Shown in pieces: positions 49,838 to 59,778 of a stretch of 64,000 nucleotides of DNA. The notes under the pieces were generated by a model that did no database searches, had not been told where the DNA came from, and saw only the letters and a list, made by a program, of their open reading frames with translations. The DNA comes from Rhodospirillales bacterium URHD0017 (GTDB taxonomy: Bacteria > Pseudomonadota > Alphaproteobacteria > Reyranellales > Reyranellaceae). The translations under genes and the position numbers were made by a program. Position 1 is the stretch's first letter, and every line of letters begins with the position of its first letter. Location of the stretch: NCBI GenBank assembly GCA_900110395.1, contig FODP01000001.1, forward strand, positions 248,001 to 312,000, in the 5' to 3' direction.

Positions 49838-50575
49838 ATGTTCGATCTTTCCGGCAAAGCCGCGCTGGTCACCGGCGCCTCGGGCGGCATCGGTGGCGCC
49901 ATCGCCCGCGCACTGCACAAGCAGGGCGCCACGGTGACGTTGTCGGGCACACGCGCCGACGCCCTCGAGAAGCTCAAGAGCGAACTCGGCGAGCGCGCGC
50001 ACGTGATCACGGCGCGCATGGACGACGCTGCCGACATCGATCGCCTCGTCAAGGACGCCGAGGCGGCGATGGGCAAGGTCGACATTCTGGTCAACAATGC
50101 CGGCATCACGCGCGACAACATTTCCATGCGCATGAAGGACGAGGAATGGGAGAAGGTGCTGCAGGTGAACCTGACCGGCACCTTCCGGCTCACCCGCGCG
50201 GCCATGCGGGGCATGATGCGCCGCCGCTTCGGACGGGTGATCAACATCACCTCGATCGTGGGCGTCACCGGCAATGCCGGCCAGGCCAACTACGCCGCCG
50301 CAAAGGCGGGGCTGATCGGCCTGTCGAAATCATTGGCCCAGGAACTCGCCTCGCGCTCCATCACGGTGAATTGCGTCGCGCCGGGCTTCATCGCCACGCC
50401 GATGACCGACGTGCTGACCGACGAGCAGAAGAAGGCGATCCTGGGTCGCGTGCCGGCCGACCGGCTGGGGACGCCCGATGAGATCGCCGCGGGCGTCGTC
50501 TATCTGGCGAGCGACGAGGCCGCCTACGTCACCGGGCAGACCCTCCACATCAACGGCGGGATGGCGATGATCTGA
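49838..50575 (+). CDS. fabG: 3-oxoacyl-ACP reductase FabG
   Basis: A 245-residue SDR that reduces 3-oxoacyl-ACP in fatty-acid elongation. VTGASGGIG (11-19) binds NADPH, LVNNAGIT (NAG) and the YAAAK pair give the active site, and NCVAPGFIATPMTD is the substrate-loop motif. It starts 10 bp after fabD, and the acpP gene follows after a 136-bp gap in which I see no gene. Confidence 0.97.
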   Translation: MFDLSGKAALVTGASGGIGGAIARALHKQGATVTLSGTRADALEKLKSELGERAHVITARMDDAADIDRLVKDAEAAMGKVDILVNNAGITRDNISMRMKDEEWEKVLQVNLTGTFRLTRAAMRGMMRRRFGRVINITSIVGVTGNAGQANYAAAKAGLIGLSKSLAQELASRSITVNCVAPGFIATPMTDVLTDEQKKAILGRVPADRLGTPDEIAAGVVYLASDEAAYVTGQTLHINGGMAMI

Positions 50576-50711
50576 GGGGGAAAGGCTGCAAGTCACTGAT
50601 TCTGTGAGCTTTCCGGCGCTAGCCAATAGGGGGTCACCTATGTATAAGAGCCGGAAATCGCCGATCCCCTTGGGCGAACCAGCTATTTGAGAACACGGGA
50701 AGGACAAGAAA

Positions 50712-50951
50712 ATGAGCGACATTGCCGAGCGCGTTAAGAAGATCGTCGTGGAGCATCTGGGCGTCGAAGCGGCGCAGGTTAAGGAAGATGCCAAGTTCAT
50801 CGACGACCTGGGCGCCGACAGCCTGGACACGGTCGAGCTGGTGATGGCGTTCGAAGAAGAGTTCGGTATCGAGATTCCCGACGATGCCGCCGAGAAGATC
50901 CAGACCGTCGGCGACGCGATCGGCTTCATCAAGAGCAACGCCAAGTCCTGA
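50712..50951 (+). CDS. acpP: Acyl carrier protein
   Basis: A 79-residue ACP. The phosphopantetheine attachment site is Ser37 in [10 protein letters not shown]; it is acidic and of standard length. AAGGACAAGAAA is upstream. It carries the acyl intermediates for FabD, FabG and FabF, whose genes surround it. The 50576-50711 gap upstream may hold its own promoter, as in other bacteria, though no clear -35/-10 pair was seen. Confidence 0.98.
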   Translation: MSDIAERVKKIVVEHLGVEAAQVKEDAKFIDDLGADSLDTVELVMAFEEEFGIEIPDDAAEKIQTVGDAIGFIKSNAKS

Positions 50952-50979
50952 TCGTCTCCTGCAACAGGGAGGACGAGTG

Positions 50980-52236
50980 ATGAGGCGAGTCGTCATTACC
51001 GGCATGGGAATGGTGACGCCGCTTGGTGACGGCGTCGACACCAACTGGCGCCGCCTGATGGCGGCCGAGTCTGGCATCCGGTCGATTCAGGCCTTCGACA
51101 CCAGCGATCTCGCAACCAAGATCGCGGGCGAGGTGCCGCAAGGCGACAAGGCCAACGGTCATTTCAACGTCGACAGCTATCTTGCGCCCAAGGAGCAGCG
51201 GAAGCTCGACAAGTTCCTGATCTTCGGCATCGCTGCCGCCGAGCAGGCGGTCGAGGATTCGGGCTGGAAGCCGACCGACGAGGAAAGCCTCAACCGCACC
51301 GGCGTGATGATCGGCTCGGGCATTGGCGGCCTGGAGACGATCTATGAGACCTCCCTGGTGCTGAAGGAGCGCGGCCCGCGCCGCGTCAGCCCTTTCTTCA
51401 TCCCCTCGGCGCTGATCAACCTCGCCTCGGGTCAGGTCTCCATCAAGTACGGCTTCAAGGGCCCCAACCATTCCGTCGTCACGGCCTGCGCCACCGGCGC
51501 CCATGCGCTGGGCGATGCGGCGCGCCTGATCCAGCTGGAAGATGCAGACGTCATGGTGGCCGGGGGCGCCGAGGCCGCGATCTGCCGCATCGGCATCGCC
51601 GGCTTCAACGCCTGCAAGGCGCTGTCGACCGACTTCAACGACACGCCGACCCAGGCGTCGAGGCCATGGGACAAGCGGCGCGACGGCTTCGTCATGGGCG
51701 AGGGCGCGGGCGTGGTCGTGCTGGAAGAGTACGAGCATGCCAAGAAGCGCGGCGCCAACATCTACGCCGAGGTCATTGGCTACGGCCTGTCGGGCGACGC
51801 CTACCACATCACCGCGCCGTCGGAAGACGGCGGCGGCGCTCAGCGCGCCATGAAGGCGGCGCTGAAGCGCGCCGGGCTCAACACCGACCAGATCGACTAC
51901 GTCAATGCGCACGGCACGTCGACCATGGCCGACGTGATCGAGCTCGGTGCGGTGAAGAAGACATTCGGGCAGGATGCCTACAAGCTCTCCATGTCGTCGA
52001 CCAAGTCGGCGACCGGTCATCTGCTGGGCGCCGCCGGCGCCATCGAAGCCATCTACTCGATCAAGTCGATCATCGAGCAGGCGGTTCCGCCGACACTCAA
52101 TCTGGACGAGCCTGACGTGGGTTGCGACATCGATCTTGTCGCCAAGCAGGCCAAGCAGCGCAAGGTCCGCTACGCGCTCAGCAACTCGTTCGGCTTCGGC
52201 GGCACCAACGCCTCGTTGATCTTCGGCCCCGTCTGA
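50980..52236 (+). CDS. fabF: 3-oxoacyl-ACP synthase II FabF
   Basis: A 418-residue condensing enzyme. The nucleophile is Cys170 in VVTACATGAHA, with the two catalytic His in NAHGTST and KSATGHLLG. FGFGGTNASL ends the protein in the family pattern. ATG 50980 follows GGGAGGACGAGTG; longer frames overlap acpP. It elongates acyl-ACP with malonyl-ACP made by FabD and supplied on AcpP from the preceding genes. Confidence 0.97.
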   Translation: MRRVVITGMGMVTPLGDGVDTNWRRLMAAESGIRSIQAFDTSDLATKIAGEVPQGDKANGHFNVDSYLAPKEQRKLDKFLIFGIAAAEQAVEDSGWKPTDEESLNRTGVMIGSGIGGLETIYETSLVLKERGPRRVSPFFIPSALINLASGQVSIKYGFKGPNHSVVTACATGAHALGDAARLIQLEDADVMVAGGAEAAICRIGIAGFNACKALSTDFNDTPTQASRPWDKRRDGFVMGEGAGVVVLEEYEHAKKRGANIYAEVIGYGLSGDAYHITAPSEDGGGAQRAMKAALKRAGLNTDQIDYVNAHGTSTMADVIELGAVKKTFGQDAYKLSMSSTKSATGHLLGAAGAIEAIYSIKSIIEQAVPPTLNLDEPDVGCDIDLVAKQAKQRKVRYALSNSFGFGGTNASLIFGPV

Positions 52237-52251
52237 TCATCGGAGCTGGGC

Positions 52252-53322
52252 GTGCTCAGCTATTTCCGTTGGGTCCTGTTCTTCGTCGCACTGTTCGTCA
52301 CCCTGATGGGTGGCGCGCTGTGGCTCGGCAATCAGCTGCTGGGCGCGTCGGGGCCGCTCGACAAGACCAAGAACATCGTCATCCCACGCGGCGCCGGCCC
52401 GCAGACCATGGCCAAGCTGCTGAAGGAAGAAGGCGTGATAGACCACGAGCGCCTGTTCCGGGTGGCGGTGATGATCGATCCGACGCCCAAACCCATCAAG
52501 GCGGGCGAGTACGAGGTCCCGGCCCACATCTCCATGCTGGGCCTGCTCGACCTCCTGCAGTCGGGCAAGCAGGTGCAGCGCCGCCTCACCGTGGTCGAGG
52601 GCATGACAACGCCCGAGGTGATCGACCTGGTGAAGAACACGCCGGCACTCTCGGGCGAGATCACGCTCGACCTCAAGGAAGGCGACCTCCTGCCCGAAAC
52701 CTACTTCTATTCGCGCGACGATACGCGCGATGGGCTGCTGATGCGCATGAAGGAAGCGATGGACAAGACGCTGGACGAGGCGTGGCGCAAGCGCGCCGCC
52801 GGCCTGCCGCTCGCCAACCGCCGCGAGGCGCTGATCCTGGCCTCGATCGTCGAGAAGGAGACGGCGGTCCCGGCCGAACGCCCCAAGGTGGCCGCCGTGT
52901 TCATCAACCGGCTGCGCCGGCGCATGAGGCTCGAGAGCGATCCGACGACGATCTTCGGCATCACCCAGGGCAAGGTGCCGTTCAACCGCGAGCTGACGCG
53001 CGCCGACCTGCAATCGAACACGCCGTACAACACCTACGTCATCGCCGGCCTGCCGCCTGGGCCGATCTGCAATCCCGGCCGAGCCTCGATCATGGCCGCG
53101 ACCAATCCGGCGCGCGACCGCGCGCTCTGGTTCGTGGCCGACGGGCAGGGCGGACATGCCTTTGCCACGACGCTGGCCGAGCACAATCGCAATGTCGAGC
53201 GCTGGCGCCAGATCCAGCGCGAGCGCGCCGAGCAGCAGATGCAGTCGCAGACGCCATCGGGTGCGCCCGGTGCGCCATCGCTGCCTCCGCCCGGCCAGCA
53301 GCGTCCAGCACCGAGACCGTGA
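52252..53322 (+). CDS. mltG: Endolytic murein transglycosylase MltG
   Basis: A 356-residue membrane-anchored enzyme that cuts nascent glycan strands and so limits their length. TM helix near residues 5-25 (WVLFFVALFVTLMGGALWL), LysM-like YceG domain with GEYEVP, then LASIVEKET carrying the catalytic Glu and the late motif NTYVIAGLPPGPICNPG. The start is GTG 52252, 15 bp after fabF. The C-terminus is a Pro/Gln/Ser-rich tail. The fabF-mltG order is conserved widely. Confidence 0.95.
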   Translation: MLSYFRWVLFFVALFVTLMGGALWLGNQLLGASGPLDKTKNIVIPRGAGPQTMAKLLKEEGVIDHERLFRVAVMIDPTPKPIKAGEYEVPAHISMLGLLDLLQSGKQVQRRLTVVEGMTTPEVIDLVKNTPALSGEITLDLKEGDLLPETYFYSRDDTRDGLLMRMKEAMDKTLDEAWRKRAAGLPLANRREALILASIVEKETAVPAERPKVAAVFINRLRRRMRLESDPTTIFGITQGKVPFNRELTRADLQSNTPYNTYVIAGLPPGPICNPGRASIMAATNPARDRALWFVADGQGGHAFATTLAEHNRNVERWRQIQRERAEQQMQSQTPSGAPGAPSLPPPGQQRPAPRP

Positions 53323-53325
53323 GTC

Positions 53326-54033
53326 GTGCCGGCCATCGTCCTGGCCCTGGTCATCCTCGCGGTCGGCGCGCTCGGCATCGCCTGGTTCCTGCGCGCCAAT
53401 CCGTCCTCGGTGGCGCGCGGCATGCGCATGGTCCTCGTCGTGCTGGGCGCCATCGCCGTCGGGGGCATGCTGATCTTCGGCCTGCGCTTCCTGCCGAGCC
53501 TGTTGCCCGAGCTGTTCGGGTTGGCGGGTCTGGTGATCACCGGCTTGATCGCCCGCGCGCTGCGCAACCGGCCATCCGGCGGCTTCAGCTCGCCCGGCAC
53601 GGGACGCCGCACCGAGGTGCACACGGCGGTTTTGAAGGCCTGGATCGATCACGGCACGGGTGACGTCGGCGGCACAGTGCTTACCGGTCGCTTTGCGGGG
53701 CGCACGCTCGACCGGCTCTCCGACAGCGAGCTGCTGGATCTGCATGAGGAATGCCGGAGCGACGCCGATTCGCTGCGCGTGATGGAGGCCTATCTCGATC
53801 GGCGGCTGAACGTCGACTGGCGCACGGCACGGGAGCCGCCGCCGCGTGGCCCGCGCAGCGACATGACGCGTGAAGAGGCGTTGGCCGTGCTGGGTCTGGC
53901 CGAAGGCGCCACCGAGGAGGAGATCAAGGCAGCCCACCGGCGCCTGATCCGCCGCACGCACCCCGACGCCGGCGGCACCGCCGACCTTGCCGCGCGCATC
54001 AACCGCGCAAAGGACGTACTGGTCGGTGGCTAA
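53326..54033 (+). CDS. Membrane-anchored J-domain protein
   Basis: A 235-residue protein from GTG 53326. Two or three TM helices occupy residues 3-20, 30-50 and 58-75 (IVLALVILAVGALGIAWFLR, MVLVVLGAIAVGGMLIFGL, LLPELFGLAGLVITGLIA). The C-terminus (from about 175) is a J domain: MTREEALAVLGLAEGATEEE and RRTHPDAGGTADLA, with the HPD signature that activates DnaK. The middle region (HTAVLKAWIDHGTGDVGGTV) resembles the N-terminal part of DjlA-type proteins. It lies 3 bp after mltG. Confidence 0.85.
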   Translation: MPAIVLALVILAVGALGIAWFLRANPSSVARGMRMVLVVLGAIAVGGMLIFGLRFLPSLLPELFGLAGLVITGLIARALRNRPSGGFSSPGTGRRTEVHTAVLKAWIDHGTGDVGGTVLTGRFAGRTLDRLSDSELLDLHEECRSDADSLRVMEAYLDRRLNVDWRTAREPPPRGPRSDMTREEALAVLGLAEGATEEEIKAAHRRLIRRTHPDAGGTADLAARINRAKDVLVGG

Positions 54034-54112
54034 TAAGTGGTTGAACTTGCGGGGTGTTCTTGGGCGTGGCAACTACGGGCGCTCCTTTGCCATTGAACGA
54101 GGTCGATGAAGC

Positions 54113-54988
54113 ATGCCGCAGCGTGTCCGCAAAGCCGTCTTGCCCGTGGCGGGATTGGGTACCCGTTTCCTGCCCGCCACCAAGGCGATGCCCAAGGAGA
54201 TGCTGACGGTCGTCGATCGGCCGTTGATTCAGTACGCGGTCGAGGAATGCCTCGCCGCGGGCATCGAGGAATTCGTGTTCGTCACCGGCCGCAACAAGAG
54301 CGCCATCGAGGACCACTTCGATGCCGCCTACGAGCTGGAAGCAACTCTCAATGAGCGCGGCAAGAAGCGCGAGCTGAAGCAGACCCAGGACGCTGCCATC
54401 AAGCCGGGCAATGCGATCTTCACTCGCCAGCAGCGGCCGCTCGGCCTCGGTCATGCGGTGTGGTGCGCGCGCGACTGGATCGGCCGCGAGCCCTTCGCGG
54501 TGCTGCTGCCCGACGAGCTCACGATCGACTCGCCCTCCTGCACGGCGCAGCTCGTGTCGGCATACGACAAGACCGGCGGCAATGTCGTCGCCGTGATGGA
54601 CGTGCCGCGCGAGCAGACCAGGAGCTACGGTATCGCCGCCGTGAAGGCCGAGAAGGACGGGTTGTCGGAGATCACCGGCCTGGTCGAGAAGCCCAAGCCC
54701 GAGGTCGCGCCCTCGACGCTCGCCATCATCGGCCGCTACGTGCTGATGCCCGAGGTCTTCGACCATCTCGACAAGCACGAGACCGGCGCCGGCGGCGAGA
54801 TCCAGCTCACCGACGCCATGGCCAAGATGATCGGCAATCAGCCGTTCCACGCCCTGACCTACGCCGGGCAGCGCTACGATTGCGGCACCCGGCTGGGCTT
54901 CCTCGAGGCCAACATCGCCGTGGCGCTCAACCGCGACGATACGAAGGCCGAGACGCGGACGCTGCTCGGCCGCCTCCTGAAAGGCTGA
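54113..54988 (+). CDS. galU: UTP-glucose-1-phosphate uridylyltransferase
   Basis: A 291-residue GalU making UDP-glucose. LPVAGLGTRFLPATKAMPKE is the nucleotidyltransferase signature at the N-terminus; VEKPKPEVAPSTLAIIGRYV and AGQRYDCGTRLGFL are conserved later. The product UDP-glucose is the substrate of Ugd, encoded 4 bp downstream, and both lie in a polysaccharide-precursor block with the phosphohexomutase gene. Confidence 0.96.
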   Translation: MPQRVRKAVLPVAGLGTRFLPATKAMPKEMLTVVDRPLIQYAVEECLAAGIEEFVFVTGRNKSAIEDHFDAAYELEATLNERGKKRELKQTQDAAIKPGNAIFTRQQRPLGLGHAVWCARDWIGREPFAVLLPDELTIDSPSCTAQLVSAYDKTGGNVVAVMDVPREQTRSYGIAAVKAEKDGLSEITGLVEKPKPEVAPSTLAIIGRYVLMPEVFDHLDKHETGAGGEIQLTDAMAKMIGNQPFHALTYAGQRYDCGTRLGFLEANIAVALNRDDTKAETRTLLGRLLKG

Positions 54989-54992
54989 CGCC

Positions 54993-56309
54993 ATGCGCAT
55001 CGCCATGATCGGCTCGGGCTATGTCGGACTGGTGTCCGGCGCCTGCTTCGCCCAGTTCGGCCATGACGTCGTGTGCATCGACAAGGAGGAGGGCAAGATC
55101 GCCCGCCTCCGCAAGGGCGAGATGCCGATCTACGAGCCCGGCCTCGACAAGCTGGTCGCCGACAACGTCAAGGCGGGGCGGCTCGCGTTCACCACCAAGC
55201 TCGGCGATGCCGTGGGCGAGGCCGACGCCGTGTTCATCGCCGTCGGTACGCCGACGCGACGAGGCGATGGCCATGCCGACCTGAGCTACGTCTATGCGGC
55301 AGCGGCCGAGGTCGCCGACGTGATTCGCGGCTATACCGTGGTGGTCACCAAGTCGACCGTGCCGGTCGGCACCGGCCGCGAGGTCGCGCGCATCATCCGC
55401 GAGACAGAGCCGTCGGCCGAGTTCGACGTCTGCTCCAATCCCGAGTTCCTGCGCGAGGGGGCGGCGATCGAGGACTTCATGAAGCCCGACCGCGTCGTCA
55501 TCGGCGTCGAGAGCCAGCGCGCGCGTGACGTGATGGCCGCGGTCTACCGGCCGCTCAACCTGATCCAGACGCCAATGGTGTTCACCAACATCGAGACGGC
55601 CGAGGTCACCAAGTACGCCGGCAATGCCTTCCTCGCCACCAAGATCACCTTCATCAACGAGATCGCCGATCTCTGCGAGAAGGTCGGCGCCGACGTCCAC
55701 GACGTGGCGCGGGGCATCGGCCTGGATGGCCGCATCGGCCGGAAGTTCCTGCATCCCGGGCCGGGTTTCGGCGGCTCGTGCTTCCCCAAGGATACGCTGG
55801 CGCTCGCCTACACCGCGCGCGAGGTCAATGCGCCGCAGACCATCGTCGAGCAGGTCATCGAGGTGAACAACGCGCGCAAGAAGCGCATGGCGGCCAAGGT
55901 CGTCGACTTCTGCGGCGGCTCGGTGAAGGGCCTGACCGTGGGCGTGCTGGGGTTGACCTTCAAGGCCAATACCGACGACATGCGCGATGCGCCCTCGCTC
56001 GACATCGTGCCGGCGCTGCAGGCGGCCGGGGCCAGGATCGTGGCGTTCGATCCCGAAGGCATGACGGAGGCGGGCAAGGTGCTTAAGGGCATCACCTTCG
56101 CCAAGACCGCCTACGAGGCGGCGTTCGAGGCCGATGTCCTGGTCGTGATCACCGAGTGGCATGAGTTCCGCGGCCTCGATCCGCGGCGTATCAAGCAGGT
56201 GATGCGCCAGCCGCGCATCGTCGACCTGCGCAACATCTTCAATCCCGAGGAGATGCGCGGACTGGGCTTCACCTATGAGGGGGTAGGCCGTCCCCAGCCG
56301 CGCCACTGA
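54993..56309 (+). CDS. ugd: UDP-glucose 6-dehydrogenase
   Basis: A 438-residue enzyme oxidising UDP-glucose to UDP-glucuronate with two NAD+. The N-terminal Rossmann motif [20 protein letters not shown] is followed by SNPEFLREG and the catalytic Cys in [13 protein letters not shown] (near residue 260), and [15 protein letters not shown] in the C-terminal domain. It lies 4 bp after galU and supplies UDP-glucuronate for surface polysaccharides. Confidence 0.96.
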   Translation: MRIAMIGSGYVGLVSGACFAQFGHDVVCIDKEEGKIARLRKGEMPIYEPGLDKLVADNVKAGRLAFTTKLGDAVGEADAVFIAVGTPTRRGDGHADLSYVYAAAAEVADVIRGYTVVVTKSTVPVGTGREVARIIRETEPSAEFDVCSNPEFLREGAAIEDFMKPDRVVIGVESQRARDVMAAVYRPLNLIQTPMVFTNIETAEVTKYAGNAFLATKITFINEIADLCEKVGADVHDVARGIGLDGRIGRKFLHPGPGFGGSCFPKDTLALAYTAREVNAPQTIVEQVIEVNNARKKRMAAKVVDFCGGSVKGLTVGVLGLTFKANTDDMRDAPSLDIVPALQAAGARIVAFDPEGMTEAGKVLKGITFAKTAYEAAFEADVLVVITEWHEFRGLDPRRIKQVMRQPRIVDLRNIFNPEEMRGLGFTYEGVGRPQPRH

Positions 56310-56335
56310 CGTCCCAGCAACCGGAGCCTTTTCGA

Positions 56336-57739
56336 ATGAGCCAGACGGCACACAAGTTCGACCCCAACATCCTGCGCGAGTACGACATCCGCGGCGTCGT
56401 CGGCAAGGAAGTGCACGCCGCCGACGCGTGCGCCATTGGCCGCAGCTTCGGCACGATGGTCCGCCGCAAAGGCGGCAAGCGGGTGGCGCTGGGCTATGAC
56501 GGCCGGCTGAGCTCGCCCGAGCTGGCGGCGGCCTGCATCGAAGGCCTGACCGCGGCCGGGATCGACGTGACCAGCATCGGCGTGGCGGCGACGCCCATGC
56601 TCTATTTCGCCGTCTATCACTTCGACGCCGACGCCGGCATCCAGATCACCGGCTCGCACAATCCGCCCGACTACAACGGCTTCAAGATGATGATGGGCAA
56701 GAAGTCGTTCTTCGGGGAGGAGATCCAGAAGCTGGGCGCCATCGCCGGCAAGGGCGACTGGGAGAGCGGGCAGGGCAAGGTCGAGAAGAAGGACATCCTC
56801 GATGCCTATGCGACACGCCTGCTCAAGGACGTGAAGCCCGGCAAGAAGCTCAAGGTTGCCTGGGACACCGGCAACGGCGCCGTCGGCGTATCGATCCGCG
56901 CCGTCGTCGACAAGCTGCCGGGCGAGCACTTCGTGCTGAACGAGAAGGTCGACGGCACCTTCCCGGCGCACCATCCAGATCCGACGGTGCCGAAGAACCT
57001 CGAGCAGCTGATGGCCGAGGTGAAGAAACGCGGCTGCGACCTCGGCATCGCCTTCGATGGCGACGGCGACCGCATCGGGGCGATCGACGGCAAGGGCCGC
57101 GTGCTGTGGGGCGACCAGCTCCTGGTGCTGTGGTCGCGCGACGTGCTCAAAAGCCACCCCGGCGCCACCATCATCGCCGACGTCAAGGCGAGCCAGGTGC
57201 TGTTCGACGAGATTGCCAAGGCCGGCGGCAAGCCGATGATGTTCAAGACCGGCCATTCGCTGATCAAGAGCAAGATGGCCGACATCAAGGCGCCGTTGGC
57301 CGGCGAGATGAGCGGGCACATCTTCTTCGCCGACACCTTCTATGGCTTCGACGACGCGCTCTATTGCGGCCTGCGGCTGCTCAACATCGTGGCCAACAGC
57401 AAGGAGAGCCTGGCCGAGATGAGGGATGGGCTACCCCAGCCGGTCAACACGCCGGAACTGCGCTTCGACTGCGCCGACGAGCGCAAGTTCGGCGTCGTCG
57501 AGGAGGTCAAGGCGCGCCTGAAGACTGCCGGCGCCAAGTTCTCCGACATCGACGGCGTGCGTGTCAGCACCAAGGACGGCTGGTGGCTGCTGCGCGCCTC
57601 CAACACGCAGCCTGTGCTGGTCGCGCGCTGCGAGGCGCCCGACCAGGCCGGGTTGGAGCGGCTGATGACGGATCTGAAGGCAGCGCTGTCGGCGAGCGGG
57701 GTCACCCTGCCTGACGACGCATCGGGTGGCCATCACTAG
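56336..57739 (+). CDS. Phosphomannomutase/phosphoglucomutase
   Basis: A 467-residue alpha-D-phosphohexomutase. The phosphoserine is Ser107 in [13 protein letters not shown], the metal loop is [12 protein letters not shown], the sugar-binding loop GEMSGHIFF and the C-terminal phosphate loop [14 protein letters not shown]. These are of the AlgC/ManB-like bifunctional type that converts mannose- or glucose-6-phosphate to the 1-phosphate. It is placed 26 bp after ugd and would feed GalU with glucose-1-phosphate. Confidence 0.94.
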   Translation: MSQTAHKFDPNILREYDIRGVVGKEVHAADACAIGRSFGTMVRRKGGKRVALGYDGRLSSPELAAACIEGLTAAGIDVTSIGVAATPMLYFAVYHFDADAGIQITGSHNPPDYNGFKMMMGKKSFFGEEIQKLGAIAGKGDWESGQGKVEKKDILDAYATRLLKDVKPGKKLKVAWDTGNGAVGVSIRAVVDKLPGEHFVLNEKVDGTFPAHHPDPTVPKNLEQLMAEVKKRGCDLGIAFDGDGDRIGAIDGKGRVLWGDQLLVLWSRDVLKSHPGATIIADVKASQVLFDEIAKAGGKPMMFKTGHSLIKSKMADIKAPLAGEMSGHIFFADTFYGFDDALYCGLRLLNIVANSKESLAEMRDGLPQPVNTPELRFDCADERKFGVVEEVKARLKTAGAKFSDIDGVRVSTKDGWWLLRASNTQPVLVARCEAPDQAGLERLMTDLKAALSASGVTLPDDASGGHH

Positions 57740-57746
57740 CCGGCAA

Positions 57747-58184
57747 ATGACGACCTTCTTCTTCTACGGCACTCTGCTCGATCACGACGTCATGGCGCTG
57801 GTGATCGGCCGGCGGCTGCCGCCGTCGGCTTTCGTGCCGGCGGGCCTGAGGGGCCATGTGCGGCGGCGGGCCAAAGGCGTGAGCTATCCGATCCTGCTGC
57901 GCGATCCTGGCGGCGAGGTCGAGGGCGTGGTCGTCGGCGGTCTCACCAAACGCGACGTCGAGCGGCTGTCGGCTTACGAAGGGCCGCGCTATCGCATCGC
58001 GCCGCTCAAGGTCACGGTCGCCGGCGCGGTGAAGACCGTGTCGGTGTTCGAGCCGAAGGAAGAGAGCTTCCAGCCGGTCGACGGCGCGTGGGATCTCGCC
58101 CTCTGGCAGGGCCGCTACAAGCGGGCCTTCGTCGCCCGTATCCGGAAAGCTCTCAGCGCGCTCCCGGCGTATTCCAGGCGGTGA
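57747..58184 (+). CDS. Gamma-glutamylcyclotransferase-fold (AIG2-like) protein
   Basis: A 145-residue protein: MTTFFFYGTLLDHDVMALVI is the characteristic YGTL start, followed by VVGGLTKRDVERLSAYEGPR with the catalytic-type Glu in YEGPRY. Family members cyclise gamma-glutamyl peptides or bind small ligands; the exact substrate is not known. ATG 57747 is taken over a GTG at 57726. It follows the phosphohexomutase by 7 bp and overlaps the convergent carboxypeptidase gene by 32 bp. Confidence 0.88.
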   Translation: MTTFFFYGTLLDHDVMALVIGRRLPPSAFVPAGLRGHVRRRAKGVSYPILLRDPGGEVEGVVVGGLTKRDVERLSAYEGPRYRIAPLKVTVAGAVKTVSVFEPKEESFQPVDGAWDLALWQGRYKRAFVARIRKALSALPAYSRR

Positions 58185-59601
58185 CCTGGATGGCCGAGCA
58201 GTAGATCTTCTTCTTCTCCAGCCGCTTGCAGCCGTCGACGGCCTGGCCTTGGGAGAGGTTGGTGAGCCGGGCGCGATGGAAGGTCTTGTTGGCCATCTGC
58301 ACCTCGTCGACGTTCGCCGTGACCGACGACATGTCAGACAGCGTCGAGGCGGCCCGCTCCAGCGCGAGCTGCGCGGCCTGCGGATCGTTGAACGAACCGA
58401 CCTGGATGATCCAGCTGCCGATCGACGGTCCGCCCTGAGGCGGCGCGCTGGCAGGGGCTGGTGCCGGCGCCGCCAGGCTGGCGACGCGCTGCTCTGCCTG
58501 GGGCGCCGGCGCGGGAGGCGGCGACGGGGCAGCGGCGGTGAAACCGGCCAGCGGGTGCGCACTCGCCGTGGCGAGCCGCGGCGTGCTCTCGGGAATGACC
58601 AGGCTGGAATCGAAGTTGGCCGAGGTATAGCGGGCCGACGGCGGCTTGCGGATGTTGGTCCAGCCCGACAGGCGCATCGTCGCCGCGGTGGCGAAGCCCT
58701 GGTCCATCAGCATCGCCATCATGCGATCGCGCTGGCCGGCGCTGTCGCCGCCCATCACCACGCCGATCAGGCGGCGGTTTTCGCGCATCGCCGACATCAC
58801 GAGGTTGAAGCCCGAGGCGTTGGTGTATCCGGTCTTCAGGCCGTCGGCGCCTTCGTAGGAGCCGAGCATGCGGTTGTGGTTCTCGAGGTAGCGGCCGCGA
58901 TAGGGCCAGCTCTGTACCGAGAACACCGGGTAGTAATGCGGGAAGTCACGCATCAGCGCGAAGGCGAGGCGGGCCATGTCGCGCGCCGTCGTCACCTGCT
59001 CGCGGTTGGGCAAGCCCGAAGCGTTGCGGAACACCGTCTGCGACATGCCGAGCTGACGCGCCTTGCTGGTCATCATCTGCGCGAAGGAGGCCTCGTCACC
59101 ACCCAGCGCCTCGGCCAGCACCAGGGCCGCGTCGTTGGCCGAGCGCGTCACCAGCGCCATCGTCGCGTCGCGCACGCTGACCGTGCCGCCCGGCGGCAGG
59201 CCCATCTTGGTCGGCGGCGCGTTGAGCGCATTGATCGACACCGGCAGGCCGTCGCCCAGCGACAGGCGGCCCGAGTCGAGCGCCGAGAAGGTGAGGTAGA
59301 TCGTCATCAGCTTGGTGAGCGACGCCGGATGGCGAAGCCCGTCGGGCTGATCGGACGAGAGCTCGCGCCCACTGGTGGCGTCGAGGATGATGTAGGCGTC
59401 GCGGCCATCGACCGCGGGATTGCCGACCCAGCCCGAGGCGGCAGCGGCGGGCCGGACGGCCTTGGCCTTGCCGGTCGGCGCGGCGCGTTTCTGCGGCGGC
59501 GACTGCGCGTTGGCGTCGGCCGGCAGGAGCGCGGCAACAAGGAGGAACGCTGCGGCAAGCAGGGAGAGACCGGCCGCGATGCGACGGAGAGGGGATGTCA
59601 T
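58153..59601 (-). CDS. D-alanyl-D-alanine carboxypeptidase with SPOR domain
   Basis: A 482-residue penicillin-binding protein of class S11. A signal peptide (about 1-32) precedes the active-site triad: SLTK (Ser94-Lys97), SAN (154-156) and KTGYT near residue 250. A Pro/Ala-rich linker (about 370-400) leads to a C-terminal SPOR domain (IIQVGSFNDPQAAQLALERA) that binds denuded peptidoglycan at the septum. It trims D-Ala from pentapeptides. ATG 59601 is used. It is single and convergent with the GGCT-like gene. Confidence 0.94.
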   Translation of the reverse strand: MTSPLRRIAAGLSLLAAAFLLVAALLPADANAQSPPQKRAAPTGKAKAVRPAAAASGWVGNPAVDGRDAYIILDATSGRELSSDQPDGLRHPASLTKLMTIYLTFSALDSGRLSLGDGLPVSINALNAPPTKMGLPPGGTVSVRDATMALVTRSANDAALVLAEALGGDEASFAQMMTSKARQLGMSQTVFRNASGLPNREQVTTARDMARLAFALMRDFPHYYPVFSVQSWPYRGRYLENHNRMLGSYEGADGLKTGYTNASGFNLVMSAMRENRRLIGVVMGGDSAGQRDRMMAMLMDQGFATAATMRLSGWTNIRKPPSARYTSANFDSSLVIPESTPRLATASAHPLAGFTAAAPSPPPAPAPQAEQRVASLAAPAPAPASAPPQGGPSIGSWIIQVGSFNDPQAAQLALERAASTLSDMSSVTANVDEVQMANKTFHRARLTNLSQGQAVDGCKRLEKKKIYCSAIQVTAWNTPGAR

Positions 59602-59778
59602 CGCAATTAAGCCATTACCAAAGTCTATATTTTTGTGCCCAAGCAAAGACTTAGAGGCAGTTCCTCGACAATACTCAAATTTGTGGGGCTATGCAACTTT
59701 TTACCCGCCGCCTTGATGCCCAACTTGGCATGGAAATTGGGGCAGGACATTGGCCCGCCGCCTGGACGGAGTGTCGCG

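Noticed and set aside
59690..59697. CTATGCAA, resembling the end of the AraC motif
   Set aside because: Only the TGCATAG part matches; the CCGAWTC half is missing and it is far from the AraC locus.
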